Notes under the pieces: generated by a model | What the model saw: only the letters and a program-made list of their open reading frames with translations | The model's database searches: none | What the model was told of the DNA's origin: nothing | Made by a program: the position numbers and the translations under genes | Origin: Ligula intestinalis | Taxonomy: Eukaryota; Platyhelminthes; Cestoda; Diphyllobothriidea; Diphyllobothriidae | Reading direction: 5' to 3' | Assembly: GCA_036362985.1 (NCBI GenBank) | Contig: JAYGXS010000002.1 | Location: 86,819,006 to 86,883,005 of the forward strand | DNA length: 64,000 nt | In this document: positions 10,540 through 21,500 of the stretch, in pieces | Position numbering within the stretch: the stretch's first letter is position 1 | Layout of the letters: each line of letters opens with the position of its first letter

Positions 10540-10935
10540 TGAGTGTTATTAAGCATCTGGGTTTTCCCTCGTCTCCTGAATTCGGGCGACCGTGCGGGTA
10601 GGACGTTGGTTGCGATGCGCAGAGAAGGCAGGGGGATTTTTACATTGTCAGCGGTACACGTCGATATTCCAAACGCGTAGCTTGCGCTTGACTGTTCTCT
10701 GTGGCTTCATTTGGTGTGTTTTCGGATGACGTGGCTTCAAGAGGTGTGGGATTTCCGTGTACAGTCGGCCAAGGGAGTTAGATTGCTTGTACCAGCGCCT
10801 TTCGGCAGCATAGTGGTTTTCGCTAACCGGATCGCCATTGCCTCTGCTGTGGCTGACACCCGTTTTTGCGTTCTTTCAACATCCCAATTTGGCCACGCGT
10901 GCGAACGCGCGTCTAGCCATCGTCGCCGTTTCAAG
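10540..10935 (-). pseudogene. Penelope-like element tail (family B), fragment
   Basis: On the minus strand the frame includes RVSATAEAMAIRLAK and NLTPLADC, matching RMLATAEAVAIRLTK and the following residues of the PLE relic at 28385-29215. The 3' flank is also shared: CCCTCGTCTCCTGAATTCGGG here against CCCTCGTCTCACGCATGCGGG there. The GIY-YIG and RT parts are absent, so only the tail of the element remains. Confidence 0.55.
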
Positions 10936-11599
10936 CCTGTTGCTTTCCAGCGCAGCAGACAGTGTAAAAGCGCAATTGCCGCCCCGAAATCACGTGCGAT
11001 GATAGCGACGGACTGACTGTCCTACTCTTGTCCATTTCTCCCCAGTCTTTTGCTTATGGCTAGTCTGACCGTCCATGCGTCGTCTCTCAAGGCCCCCACT
11101 CTGCTCTTGAATTCCTATCTGCCGGACAGTGCACTTTGCCTACCTGTGTGCCGGCTTCTTTATTTTCCCCTACCTCTGTCTTCAGAGCCGCAGTACTGCT
11201 CTCTTGTAGCCAATGAATGGGGTTTTAATGCTGTAGCTCACATGCTCAGGTTGGGCTTGTCAGAGCTGATTTATCAGTTCATTCGTCGTCCGTACATTGA
11301 GATCGATACATGGCTGAGAACGACGACAACAGCATTGATTTCCGTGGATGAAGGACCTGATGAGAGTCTTTTGCAGCTGCTAAAAATTAGACCAGTGAGG
11401 ATCCGTCTGCCGTAGAACCGTGAATGAATGGCCAAGTGAGTTGCCTATAGCGTATCATTAGCTTTGTAGTGCCTGTTCCTATCTGACCTCGTCAGGGCCT
11501 TTTGGTTGAACGATCCAAGGGAACTCGTTGATGAACCTTTACCGCTCTGCGTTGGGTCTCATTTCTCGGACCCTCACAAACAGCGGCGTGTAGTTTATT
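10936..11599. other. No recognised feature
   Basis: A 121-residue frame at 11050-11415 shows no known motif; it may be chance. Confidence 0.35.
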
Positions 11600-11757
11600 A
11601 TTGCCGGGAGGCTGCAATGGCCATTTCTGGCTTATTAGCCGTCATCAGTCAGCCAGTCATACCCAACCCCAAGTGGTGCACCCCCTGAGGCTCGAAGTCA
11701 CGACCTTCTCAGGTTAGAGCCTAACGCCCTACCCATTGAACCACGAGCTCTTCAAGG
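11600..11757 (-). mobile_element. tRNA-headed SINE
   Basis: Minus strand: GAGCTCGTGGTTCAATGGG (A box), GACTTCGAGCC (B box), GGTGCACCACTTGGGGTTGG, then the CTGATGACGGCTAATAAGCC core and CTCCCGGCAATA tail. Complete from head to tail. Confidence 0.65.
11611..11654 (-). ncRNA. Hammerhead-like motif, intact core, covarying stem I
   Basis: Stem I GGCTG pairs with CAGCC (one A.G mismatch next to the core). The core is exact CTGATGA, then stem II GGCT/AGCC, GAAA, stem III AT/AT with loop GGCC, then T. Stem I differs on both strands from the ACTGG/CCAGT version at 3320. Confidence 0.5.
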
Positions 11758-12047
11758 AAATTTAAGGCCAAAAAGCCACTGTTTTTGTTACCTGTGTTTT
11801 GTTTTTGATTTATGACAGGAGCTGGGCTTATGCAGAAAAGGGAATACGTATATATTTTTAGTCAGCCTTTAGCCCTCACGTTTCAGTCCTTTATCGCTTG
11901 ACACATTTTTTGAGCCCGGTACGATATCATCAAGCTGTTCTTAACGTTTCGATCGTCGTTTCCAACGATCTTCGCTGTTGAGCAGAATTTATTGACGTCA
12001 TAAATTTCGTGACCTCTAATTCATCTGCAAACGGCCATTGCCTGCTA

Positions 12048-12390
12048 ACTGTCCAATTAGAAGGGTGGAGCTTAATAGGTTATTACGCAGAGGAAAACCA
12101 GAACACTGTAAGCAGCTGGATCATGTGATCAATCTCGCCTTGCCGTGGTAACGATCGATCACCTCAGTCCCCCTCACGCCTTCTCCCGGCACCGCGTTAT
12201 GACCAACTGCTGCCCTGTGCTTTGCCCCCCCCCCTTATTTTCATTTCACAGGCTTTCACTGTAACCCGAACTGCCTTGCTGTGATAATTACCTGCCCCTT
12301 CCTCTTCTCCTCACCATGCCCCAACATGTGTGACTTGGGTTTCCCCTCCTACTTACCTATTAAGCTTCACCCTTCTAATTGTACAGTTAA
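12048..12390. mobile_element. MITE-like unit with 32-bp inverted ends
   Basis: AATTAGAAGGGTGGAGCTTA at the left end and its near-complement TAAGCTTCACCCTTCTAATT at the right end form inverted termini of a 343-bp non-coding unit. Superfamily unknown; no clear target duplication. Confidence 0.5.
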
Positions 12391-12408
12391 TTTACTATAT
12401 TAACAGGG

Positions 12409-12958
12409 TCAACAGTGGCTTATGTAGCCCCACTCATTAATGCCTAAAACGTGCATATTTTCCTACGAAAACAATAGTTATCCGGTTTTACGGGCGGGGA
12501 ATTAGGACACGCAGTGGAATATACTTTAATAAATGCTAAGTTCTTTTATATTTTATTGTATTTAGAATTGTTGTTGATTTATATCGGTAGATTGTCCTAA
12601 TCTGTATTATCATTGAACTTATTGCGGAAAAACCTGACTATCAAATTGCAGGTTTCTTGAATTTTTCGAAGAATTTAAATGATCGTCTGGAGGTCGTCTA
12701 CTTCAACTTACCATTCTGGAGTTAGACTAGTATAGACTGCGGCGCGAGGCGCCGCGCACACCTTCAATTTACATGCGGAACAACCTGCTCCCAGCGGCCA
12801 CGGGAAGCATCTTCGACTACATTTTTTCACTCTAAACTTACTTCTAAAAATTTCCTTCGCTGCCTACCCTATTTCCCATCCCCCACAACCACCGTTTTTG
12901 CGGGGCAAAGTGCTGGGACTAGGGGTATATGAGTGGGGCTACATGAGCTACTTTTGCC
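12409..12958 (+). repeat. R1 repeat, copy B
   Basis: Starts ATGTAGCCCCACTCATTAAT; its end is the complement of ATGTAGCCCCACTCATATAC. The interior matches the other R1 copies, including GGTAGATTGTCCTAATCTG and the GCGCGAGGCGCCGCGC hairpin. Confidence 0.65.
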
Positions 12959-13019
12959 TTAGCAGGCAATAGCCGTTTGCAGAAGTCACGAAACTTGTGA
13001 CGTCAATAAATTCTGCTCA

Positions 13020-13417
13020 ACTCGTAATCTTCACCTCATTCAAATTTCTTCCGGGACAATAATGTTCCGATCTTCGCTGTGTGCCCTCCACAGTGTCGTG
13101 GGCGCAGTGATTGGTGAACTGCGCGTGAATTAATTTACATTGATAGTAGACTTGCCTTACATCCACCGCGATCTCTTTCCTCCCCCAGCACGCTTTCAGG
13201 ACAGAATGAAGAAATCCCGGAGGTGAGCTCGACTACAGTGACTAAAATAGATCTCAACAGACCGCCCACACGTACTACATACGACTGGGCTTCGACACAA
13301 CATATATGCTCGAAACTCTCACACAAATACATTAGTGTCGCAGTAACCACAGGGAGAAGGAGCCCAGTGATACACTTCTCACTTACGGTAGAGGCGTTTC
13401 TCCTGCGCCTCTGTAGG
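13020..13417. other. No recognised feature
   Basis: Sequence 3' of the gag relic; no zinc-knuckle or protease continuation was seen, so the gypsy copy seems broken here. Confidence 0.35.
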
Positions 13418-13949
13418 CTACTGTGGTACGTGTTCCTGTGTAGTGTATGTGCCGTTGGAAAAATTCAAAATGCCGACGTACGTGATTAAATCGTCAGATT
13501 CCTGTTTGCCCAGCTGTAAACACTGGAATCGGATGTTTAACAGTGAAGACTGCTCACCAAAAATCTGTGACAACGTCTTCAGCGTGTCCGCGAAGGAAAT
13601 GTTTCTTGAAATCTTTGACAAAATGAAGTTCCTGAAGCGTTAGTGCTCGGCAGGACCCACTTTGCGAAGGAGGAGTCGTACTTTCCCTGCGTCTTCCTGG
13701 GCAGCCAGATCTACAGAGGATAAATCCTCATATCGTTTGTACCAGGAGTCAAAGGCAGTCTGGGCCTGTGGGTCATGCAAGAAATCCGCGACGCTGCTGG
13801 CGATGGAATCGACAGATTGCGAGCCGCCGGCAGAACTCGATTGGCCCGTGGAGGAGGTGGATAGCTTGGTGGTAAGGGTTTCCATCAGCATTAGCTGCTG
13901 TTGCAGCACCATCTTCAAGTCCGCGCACAATTCCTCCACTTTAGAGTGA
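13418..13949 (-). pseudogene. Ty3/gypsy gag (CsRn1-like), N-terminal two-thirds
   Basis: The capsid precursor of an LTR retrotransposon, read on the minus strand directly downstream of its LTR. The first frame starts VEELCADLKMVLQQQLMLME, has a Ser-rich linker, then FDSWYKRYEDLSSVDLAAQ and VRLLLRKVGPAEH. A stop follows, after which the frame continues NFILSKISRNISFADTLKTL, SQIFGEQSSLLNIRFQCL, and GKQESDDLITYVGI. The order (WYKRYEDLF, KVRLLLRKLG, TVKTLSQIFGEQSSLFN) is that of CsRn1-clade gag proteins known from flukes. It ends abruptly after ILNF; nucleocapsid and pol are missing. The early stop and truncation make it a pseudogene. Confidence 0.8.
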
Positions 13950-13967
13950 AAAACTGCATCGCCAAAT

Positions 13968-14348
13968 CGTTATGACTCCCGCCTGGTACTGCTAATTAAG
14001 TCGAACGCCGAACCAAAGAAACCGTAAGAGAGAGACAGAGAGGGGACCGTTTGGCCAGAGAGAGGGAGTTTACTGAGACAAGCACGTTACGGCAATTCAG
14101 AGCAAGTCCTTGAGTGTGTGTCAGGTACAATAAAATTAGGGTAAAAGACGGTGAGCTAGGCCCATTGGGCCAATCAGATTTTGGCTGCCGGCGTGATTAG
14201 CTAGGTCTCGGTGGCTGAGACTCGAATTAAATTTTGAATTATCGGTTGCTGTGACTGCAAGTTGTGTTTGCTGCCTGTGGCCAATCGATGGCCTGCTGTG
14301 CACGTGGCTGCTTGCGCAGGCTATCTATCTGTTTGGCCTGTCCCAACA
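13968..14348 (-). mobile_element. 5' LTR of the CsRn1-like gypsy copy
   Basis: On the minus strand it begins TGTTGGGACAGGCC (14348 downward) and ends near GGGAGTCATAAC at 13968, about 20 bp before the gag coding region. It shares the GTACCAGG block, the GAGAGAGAGAC-rich segment and the GTTTACTGAGACA block with solo LTRs at 20508-20910 and 48568-48860. The GATTTGGCGATGC segment right after it is the likely primer-binding region, but I cannot name the tRNA. Confidence 0.7.
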
Positions 14349-14404
14349 TGTAATACGGTTTTAGTTAACGTATTTTACAGCAGTTTTTCGTGGATGCGCA
14401 TATG

Positions 14405-15085
14405 GCCGAGTGTAGGTGTGTGCGTCGTAGCCCATTGTTGGATCAAGAGTCCCCACTGGAATCCAAACTAGTAGTAGTTGGAAGACGAAGAAATGCCGAT
14501 ACTTCGACCGGCTTGAGCCAAAGGTCTGACGGAGTGAGATGGGTGCCTGCCTGGCCGGGAACTGCAGGCGAACATATGCTGACAGTCATGCGGAGAAGCG
14601 CCGCAGTCGGGTGTGGACGGGTCGAGCCAATGTTGGTACTGGCGAAGGTCCGTTGAATAGCCACTACATAGTTAAGCCAGAGTACAGCGTGTGACTCTCA
14701 AGAGTTGTTATTCTGAGGCCGCAATCGGATGTGGGTAGCCGCCCAAAAGGACCGGGGGGTGTTAATCTTCTTCCTCTGCGATAACGGCTCTCTGGTGAAG
14801 ACGCTGAAAGTCTGTGTTGGTGGCAGAGCCATCAATGGGTATATCCGAGAGAGACGAGGCGAAAGCTTCCTTGGTGAAGAGCTCGAATAGACGGCCGAAC
14901 GTTGCGACTGGGTTCAGAAGCATAGCAACGGGGGCATATGACCGAGTAGGCTCATGTGGTGACTGAATATGCGTAGGAAGTTGAGTCGAGGATGGCGAGT
15001 GCATGCGAGTGCTTCTGATACTGCTTCCCAAATTAGGTGTGCAAACAACGACAGTAGCTTTTCCATCGTTGTCAGTTTGGCCCAT
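14405..15085 (-). pseudogene. Jockey/CR1-type LINE 3' end, decayed
   Basis: The minus strand carries a decayed pol C-terminus: RQYQHWLDPSTPDC, SPHDCQHMFACSSRPG and PSDLWLKPVEVSAFL in different frames. The arrangement C-x2-C...H-x4-C followed by a DLW..PVEVA.FL segment is typical of the extreme C-terminus of Jockey-like pol proteins. The same block, less damaged, is at 40200-40815, with nucleotide similarity through TGGTGGCAGAGCCATCAA upstream of it. RT and endonuclease are absent from this copy. Confidence 0.6.
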
Positions 15086-15389
15086 TTAAGCTATGTTGCT
15101 TGCAATCCTCATTACTGCCAAGTTAATCATCCAATTAGAATACTTTATCTCCAACCTCATTCGCACTCCAGAATGAATTAACTGCAGTCAACTGCAGTAA
15201 TCCGTTCGTGAGGAAATGACTCCGATGTCGGTAACGCAATGGTTTCCTGTCGTGTGTGTGACAGGCATTGGACGGAGGCTTCAGCGGCGTAGACTGCGCC
15301 CAAGCTTCGTTAGCCACTTTGCAAACTTACTCTACTTGTTACGGCTGTGATCATGCCTGATTTAGCCGGCCTCATTGGTGTCACGGACG

Positions 15390-15900
15390 GTACCCTTCAC
15401 GCATGACGATTGGTAGCAGTGGATCTGGAAAGCTCCACCCAGTCTCTTCGCCAGCGACGGAGACCGAATATATAAGGTCCAAGACCTGCTTCTATGTCTT
15501 GACGGATGGTGCCGAGCCAGGTCTTCAGTCGCCCTTCCTCTCCGACGCCTCCAGGTGGGCTGCGGCGCTGGATTGAGGGTAGCGTAGCCAATCTCGTGAG
15601 GCAGACGACGGAGAACGTGCCCGAACCATCTCAGTCGTTTTTCTTGGATAGTCTAGGGTATCCGCGAAATACTGTCGCAGCGATTGCACGCTGTCTCATT
15701 TGAGAGGAAGTCTGTATACTTCACTCGAAGGGTGATCCTCAGACAGCGATGGTCAAAAATATCTAGTCTTCGCTCATCTTCCAAGCGCTGAGCCCGGCAT
15801 TCACACCCATAGAGGAGGACTGACCGGATGGATGCACAGTACACACCGTGGCGATGGAGATGTCGCGTCGGATCCATAGGCGCCTTCGGAAGATTGATTC
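15390..15900 (-). pseudogene. RTE-type LINE, C-terminal part
   Basis: The end of a non-LTR reverse transcriptase protein. The first frame has VYCASIRSVLLYGCECRAQR, LEDERRLDIFDHRCLRITLR and FLSNETACNRCDSISRI. A later frame has GEEGRLKTWLGTIRQDIEAG and IFGLRRWRRDWVELSRSTA. The order SVLLYGCE, DERRLxxFDHRCLR, NRC, LKTW, RRWRRxWVELS is the classic RTE-clade C-terminus. At least one frameshift separates the halves near 15650, and the RT catalytic core and endonuclease are missing (5' truncation, usual for LINEs). The 3' flank near 15340-15390 is shared with 37505-37610. Confidence 0.75.
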
Positions 15901-17720
15901 CTCTTACAATGTCCACTTTGCTAACACCGATTTCCAGTTGTTTTTATTAGACGGCAGCGCATATCTCTTGCACTGTAAAGAAACGTCTGCACTGCGTCCA
16001 TCTCGTGGACCTATGGTCAAATTGTTACGGTTGAACGACCATAACGTTTGTGTATATAAAGCTGTCTCTTTCTCTGCTGTCGTAAATACTTGATAGTTGT
16101 ACATTGCTAATTTGAGAAAGGTTGAGAAGCGCTTCGTAATTGGCATTTAAAAGAATACGATGGCTTCTGCTGACGCAACACCGCCGGTCATGGGTACCGG
16201 CTGATGTCGCTTTAAATTACCACTATCGCTGGTGCTTCTGTCATTCCCTCTGTCTACCCGGAGGTGTGTACATCCTCAGCTTTAATGATCCAAATACCTG
16301 CTTGAATCATCAACGTCACTGTGGTAGCGATTGTTTAAGGAAGTGATCAGATTTGATCAAATGGGATCTAGATAGGATATTGTGTTCGACGGTCAGTGGT
16401 GTTTTAGAGTGAGACTCCAGTGAACACTGGTTATGTAGCCGACGGTCGCTTCGCATGGAGATCGTGTCGGTTCATGTTACAGAGAACTTCGGAGCCACAT
16501 AAACCAGCATTGCTGTTAGCCGTGACATCCCTCAAACATGTAAGAACAATACATAAATAAGACTGATGCGAATTTGAAAGACTACTTTAGCATAAACAAA
16601 GTGGTATGATGATAATGGTCACACCTTTTGACGATCCCGTTGAAATATCGGTGTGAAAATTTGCTGTGAACAAAGTCTTACCCAAAGTGAATAGAGTGCA
16701 GTTGGAAAGAAATGAACAGATTGCCTACGGATGATGCTGAAGCTTCCAATATAAGTGGCGTTAATCATCCCCTTAAGGTAATCTGAAGTAAAATACTCTC
16801 ACATACGTCGCCGTCTCGGGAAAGTAAAACACAACCAGTACAAATTAACTAGCTCGTTTATATCGTGTGGATACCAGTTTTGAGTGTCATCGTCAATGAA
16901 ACGCCTCAGCTTTTAATTCATTCCAACAACCTCCCGCTCTTTATTCATTGTTTCATGACTGGCTTGACAGATTACAGCAAGATCGTATGAAGCAGCCGCC
17001 AAAATGGATAGTTCCGATGATAATCTGCACGATTCAACCTTATGAAAGCGTGTTTGCTTTCGTAAGAAATCGTTTTGATGAAAAGAGCTCTAATTTTGGA
17101 AAAATATCGCTCTAGAAATCGGTAGGGATTTTGTCGACTGTAGAGGGTCAAAATTCAATTCCCTATCGGGATAATCTTTTGCCCATGCTTGATTCGAAAG
17201 AATACTTAAAAATAGGTTTTTTTTAAAAGTATTTTGAGATGTCTCTGAACAGAGACTTTTGAAATGCTATGCGCTCATGCACTTTCTTGTCCATTTCTAT
17301 CATCATTTTCAGATACACGATTTGCCACCTTTTGCTGACTTCATCGCCGTTTAGTGGATACATTTCCAGTTTCTTCAAACTTCAATTTTCAGTCCCTACT
17401 TGTGCTCCTGCCTAGTGATGATGCATGATTGCAACAACATTGAACGTTTTGACGGACTTAAACCCACCTCTGGTTCACTAACCATAGGAACTCTGTCGGC
17501 AGTTTAGGATGCACTGTTACCAACTGTTTCCATCATAGCTTCTTACCGAAGCCTTATTTGTGCACAAATTAAAAAGCATAATAAATAAAACTACCAAGAT
17601 GCAGATAACATCGATCAGTGAATTAAATGTAGTATGTCAATTATTACATACACGTTAACAGGTGAGCTTAACCTGCCCGAGTAAATAAGACCAAGATTTT
17701 GTAACCTATCATTACTAACA
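15901..17720. other. No recognised feature
   Basis: About 1.8 kb without recognisable families; AT-rich, especially 16500-17650. Confidence 0.35.
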
Positions 17721-17728
17721 GCCTAGGT

Positions 17729-17973
17729 CAGGGACCGAAAACCTTTTACTTCAGAGAGCCAAGAAAGTAAATATGTGGAAATAGATTTCAGAAATAGCCA
17801 CATAGTGTATTTTAAATTGATTTGGCCTGATGATTGTAGTGATCCGAGTACAACCCACTTCTTAGACCCCTTAAGACTAACCAAACTCATAAATTCTGAA
17901 GTTTCTGAAAGAGCCATCCGCGATCATCAAAAGAGCCATATATGGCTCGCAAGCCATGGGTTGCCGACCCCGG
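17729..17973. mobile_element. hAT-type MITE, 245 bp
   Basis: The element starts CAGGGACCGAAAACC and ends GGGTTGCCGACCCCGG, decayed versions of the CAGGGGTCGGCAACC termini common in hAT elements. It also contains the GAGCCATATATGGCTCGC block typical of such ends. It is flanked by the 8-bp direct repeat GCCTAGGT (17721-17728 and 17974-17981), the right length for hAT. A related sequence lacking the element, with one GCCTAGGT, is at 18302-18345. Non-coding. Confidence 0.75.
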
Positions 17974-18116
17974 GCCTAGGTACTTGCTTAAACGCTCAGA
18001 CACGTGTTTCACCGGTATTCTGCCGCTGCTTGACACAGCTGCGAGGGGCCCGGCTCATCAGTTGGTCCCCCAGCTTTCCCTATCTGCTTTTTGGTTGATA
18101 TACCGGTTTTGAAAGT

Positions 18117-18504
18117 TCAGCTTTTTAATCTCCTGCGAAATTAATTTCGGTTCGCGGTATATGTCAGTATATTTAAGGTCTATAGGCGTATACTGAAATT
18201 CTAAGTGTATATTTGTGGTGAAACCCGTCAACCCCTGTGAAATATACACCTGCTGCCAACAGACAGACTTTAGTAGTGTAAACTGACGTTTTAACTTACC
18301 ATACTAACAGCCTAGGTACTTTCTAAAAGGCCCAGACACCTCTTTTATGCTAAAGACTGCCTGATGGCAGGAGGTGTATATTTCACAGGGGTTGATGGGT
18401 TTCAACACAAATATAAAATTACAATTTCAGTGTACGCCTATCGACCTTAAATATACTGACATGTATCGCGAACAGAAATTAATTTCTCAGGAGATTAAAA
18501 AGCT
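18117..18504. repeat. Inverted repeat, 140-bp arms around an empty hAT site
   Basis: Arm 18117-18257 and arm 18366-18504 are complementary over nearly their whole length (GTGTATATTTCACAGGGGTT outermost to GAGATTAAAAAGCTGAA). The 108-bp spacer contains the empty-site version of the hAT target. Both arms can be read as a similar peptide, but most differences change the amino acid, so I do not call it coding. Confidence 0.65.
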
Positions 18505-19043
18505 GAAGACGCAGATTTTTCGAAGTGGAACAATTTTTTACTGTTGTGTGCTCTGGGCTACGAGCAGGGTCCATCGGCAGAAACAGCACCAACAGAAAAA
18601 GCCCCGTTTATAGGGGGTAAGAGCCAATCAATGACACAAACCCGGTTTGCGTCTAGTCAGTGGATGCTGCTTGACTAGGGTGCTGTGCCATAATTGCACA
18701 ACTATATGTGCTATTGGAAGGCCACAAGAGTGCCGTGACTGCAAAAAATAATATGTTCTAATGCACTTTATCAGTACGACCGTTCGATGCAAATGGGGTG
18801 TGCGCCAGTGTAATTGCTAGCCCTCTTGCCTAAGTCAAACAGTTTCATTCGAAAACGTGCACATACCTCGGCGTGTTGGTTTCGCGTACGCTGTTGCCAG
18901 TGCGAGGGGAAAACATCGTGCAGCAGCAGTAGCAGCAGCAGCATTTCTTGTAGTCTTATGCAAAACTCAGATGTTTTTTTTAAATTTTTTTGTCTTTAGA
19001 ACACTTAGTGATACGAAGACTATATTGTGCATGCAGGCCTGTA
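18505..19043. other. No recognised feature; short CAG run
   Basis: A CAGCAGCAGTAGCAGCAGC run lies at about 18918-18940; otherwise nothing recognised. Confidence 0.35.
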
Positions 19044-19378
19044 CAAACTGTAGTTGCATTCAACATGCATGCACTACTGGCTGGCTGGGGGTAGCTGCTT
19101 GCTTCTGCAACCGGGTTCCTCTACCACCGCTCCTCTGTCTGGCCCAATTATTCACCCGCTTTCCCCTGTCATTTGCCTGCAAATTGTCCTTGGGGCTGTG
19201 CAAACTGTAGTTTCATTCAACATGTATGCACTTCTGGCTGGCTGGGGGTAGCTGCTTGGTTCCGGATTCCTTTAACACCGCTCCTCTGTCTGGCCAAATT
19301 ATTCACTCAATTCCCCCCCCCCCCTCCTTCGACTTTCATTTGCCTGCAAACTGTCCTTGGGGCTGTTGCTAACAGTAG
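19044..19378. repeat. Tandem duplication, two units of about 157-178 bp
   Basis: CAAACTGTAGTT starts both units (19044 and 19201). Both contain CTGGCTGGCTGGGGGTAGCT, CACCGCTCCTCTGTCTGGCC and TTTGCCTGCAAA...TGTCCTTGGGGCTG. The second unit is expanded by a C-run near 19311-19323. Confidence 0.7.
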
Positions 19379-20199
19379 CCTGCGTCTGCACTGTGCGCTA
19401 AATTCCGCGCTGTCAATGCCAATGGATCAGATAAAACCGACCCTGCCATGCTGGTTGCGTTGCATTGCATTGCGTTGTCACTTTTTCGTGTGCCGCGAGC
19501 AAAAAGCTGGTAGCACGCTCGGTCAGTCAGGTTATAATACCTATGCACAATGACCTCGTGCGGGGGCTGCGGTTGATTCGGTCTGCAACCTGATCATCAA
19601 CACACCGTTCATTGGCGCTGCTGATCATCTATCGGTCTCACCTCCCCGTCGTTCATCGTCGTCGGCGGCGGCGGCGGCCTGTGCTTGCGTACGCTCGTTT
19701 GTAATCCAACGCGCAGACGCACAGCACGTACCCGCCCCTGTTGCTGTGTCAGTTTGGTTTGCGTGGCAGGCTGGCGCTCGCGCGGGCGTTATCTTTTAGC
19801 TTGCTACAGGAATTCAGCAGCCTTGACTGTCTTTACATCCGGTCGGTTATCCGTCGTCGGAAGTTATGGCTCTAATTGGTGACAGTGGCTAACAGTGGTG
19901 TATTTATTGCATCGTAGTAGGCCACGTTTACACTCCTCGTCAGGCTTCACTTTCGAAGATAAATTTTAAAACGAGTGGAGCTGACTTTTAAACACCCTGG
20001 TTGCCTGACACTTTCTCCAGCTCTGCTTTGTTAATGTTCGTTCCTCTCCTGCCCGTAAATGCGGTCTCCTCATACTTGACAAATCATATCCGTGAGTAAT
20101 AATCAGTCATGATTCCTGCGTCACTGTTGACAACGGGGTCGGGCTACAACCGCTCGCCAATTAAAATTTAATAACAAATATATATTTATAGATCAACGT

Positions 20200-20250
20200 G
20201 TGTTCACCGGAATATGCTTGTATATTCGCTGACGTTTCGGACAGGGCGTT
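20200..20250 (-). ncRNA. Partial hammerhead remnant
   Basis: Minus strand reads CTGTCCGAAACGTCAGCG followed by AATATACAAGC, matching the 3' half (GAAACGTC plus AGN) of the PLE-type hammerheads. The CTGATGA half is not identifiable. Confidence 0.3.
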
Positions 20251-20507
20251 CTCGTTTGGCTTCCTGCAGGAATGCAGCAGCCTTGAATGTCTTAACATCC
20301 GGTCGGTTATCCGCCCTCCGGTGTTATGGCCCTAATTGATGACAGTGGCCAACTGGTGTATCTGTTGATTCGTAGTAGGCAGCGGTTACACCACTCGTCA
20401 GGCTTTACTTTCAAAACGAAATTTTTAAAAGAATGGAGATGACTTTAAGCACCCTGGTTGTCTCATAATCTTTCTCCAGCCCTTCTATGTTAAAGTGAGT
20501 TGCTCTC

Positions 20508-20910
20508 TGTTAAGACCTGCTCCTGGTACTTCTAGACAACACGAACACCGAATCAAAGAGCCCGTGAGAGAGAGAGAGACAGAGAAAAGACCAGTCCGGC
20601 ACAGAGAGCGAGAGAGGGAGAGTGAGAGAGAGAGAGCGTTTACTCAGACAAACACTCTAAGCAAGTCAGCACAAGTCTTTGAGGGTAAAAGATGCAAAAT
20701 ATTTAGGTCATCAAACGAGTGTAAGCTAGGTCCATCGAGCCAATCAACTTCTGTTCTGACTTGGCTACCGGAACGATTTGTTGTGACTCAGCGGCTGAAT
20801 GCAGTTTAAATTTTGGATTATTGATTGCTTGATTGCCTGTATGCGTTCGCGTCGTGTAGGCTGATCGATAGCATGCTGTGAGTGCGGCCGCTTGCTGCAT
20901 TCACCCAACA
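20508..20910 (-). mobile_element. Solo LTR, CsRn1-like gypsy, 403 bp
   Basis: On the plus strand it begins TGTTAAGACCTG and ends CACCCAACA, giving TG...CA ends on the sense (minus) strand. Flanks CTCTC (20503-20507) and CTCTT (20911-20915) form a 5-bp target duplication with one change, and the undisturbed paralogue near 20036 reads CTCTC once. Internal GAGAGAGAG-rich segment and GTTTACTCAGACA match the LTR next to gag at 13968-14348. Confidence 0.8.
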
Positions 20911-21059
20911 CTCTTGCCCGCATATGTGGTCTCCTCGTACTTGACCGGTCATCTTCATGAACACCAATCGGTATGATTCCTGCGTCGGAGTTGGGCTCCA
21001 AGCTCTCCTCAATTTACCTTTTATGTCAAACATGTGGAGTACTTACCTGTACTTGATGC

Positions 21060-21500
21060 GATTAGCTCCTGTTGTTCGATGAACCGGCTTCACGGATAGC
21101 GGTGGCTCATTGGCGGCGATTGGGAACGAGCTCCTCGCAAATGTTAGTCCAGTGTTTGTTCCAGTATCGCAAGCCGTAAACGGTTACGTGGCCCATCGTT
21201 TGACGTCCGACTTGACCATGTTGAGCTACCTCTTCAGTTGACCGCCATATCGGCATTTCCAGTGAGGACTTCACGGCCAGTCTGCATAGGTCCGCCGATG
21301 GCTTGCGCAGGATATGGCCAAACCATTGTAGTCGGCGATGCTGCTGGATGTATGGTGCTAGGCTTGTGGACTAGTTCTGGGTCAACCTACTAAAGTTTTT
21401 GTATGTGACAAGAGTTTAGCCTTTGCAGCCGCTGCACCCGAATGCACCGCCAGTCATCTTGACGCTGTCTTTTCATCAGACTCGGCTGGGTAAGCGAGGA
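21060..21500 (-). pseudogene. RTE-type LINE C-terminus, heavily decayed
   Basis: The minus strand reads MVWPYPAQAIGG and, in other frames, WFGHILRKPSADL and VTVYGLRYWNKHWTNICEEL, which line up with the RTE signatures LRWFGHxLRRP and VFGLRRWRREWVELS at 15390-15900. Frame breaks occur between each block. Upstream, RQRQDDWRCIRVQRLQRLN gives no clear match. Only the last quarter of the protein remains. Confidence 0.45.

Larger units (their letters stand above)
11979..13019. repeat. Inverted repeat enclosing two nested elements
   Basis: Arm 11979-12047 (GAGCAGAATTTATTGACGTC and onward to CATTGCCTGCTA) is the imperfect complement of 12960-13019. Between the arms lie a MITE-like unit (12048-12390) and an R1 copy (12409-12958). 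Confidence 0.6.
19786..21003 (+). repeat. Direct duplication, second unit split by a solo LTR
   Basis: Unit 1 (19786-20145) and unit 2 (20246-20507 plus 20911-21003) share AACATCCGGTCGGTTATCCG-type, CACTCGTCAGGCTT and TGGTCTCCTCGTACTTGAC-type blocks in order. The break in unit 2 coincides with the LTR at 20508-20910. Confidence 0.65.

Noticed and set aside
11050..11415. 121-residue host protein
   Set aside because: No signal, domain or family motif, no start context, and it sits in repeat-rich sequence; it cannot be told from chance.
18058..18613. Conserved small peptide in both arms of the 18.1-18.5 kb inverted repeat
   Set aside because: Most differences between the arms change the amino acid, so there is no sign of selection on protein; the similarity is just the inverted duplication.
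20560..20645. (GA)n microsatellite
   Set aside because: It is an internal part of the CsRn1-like LTR, present in other copies of the LTR too.
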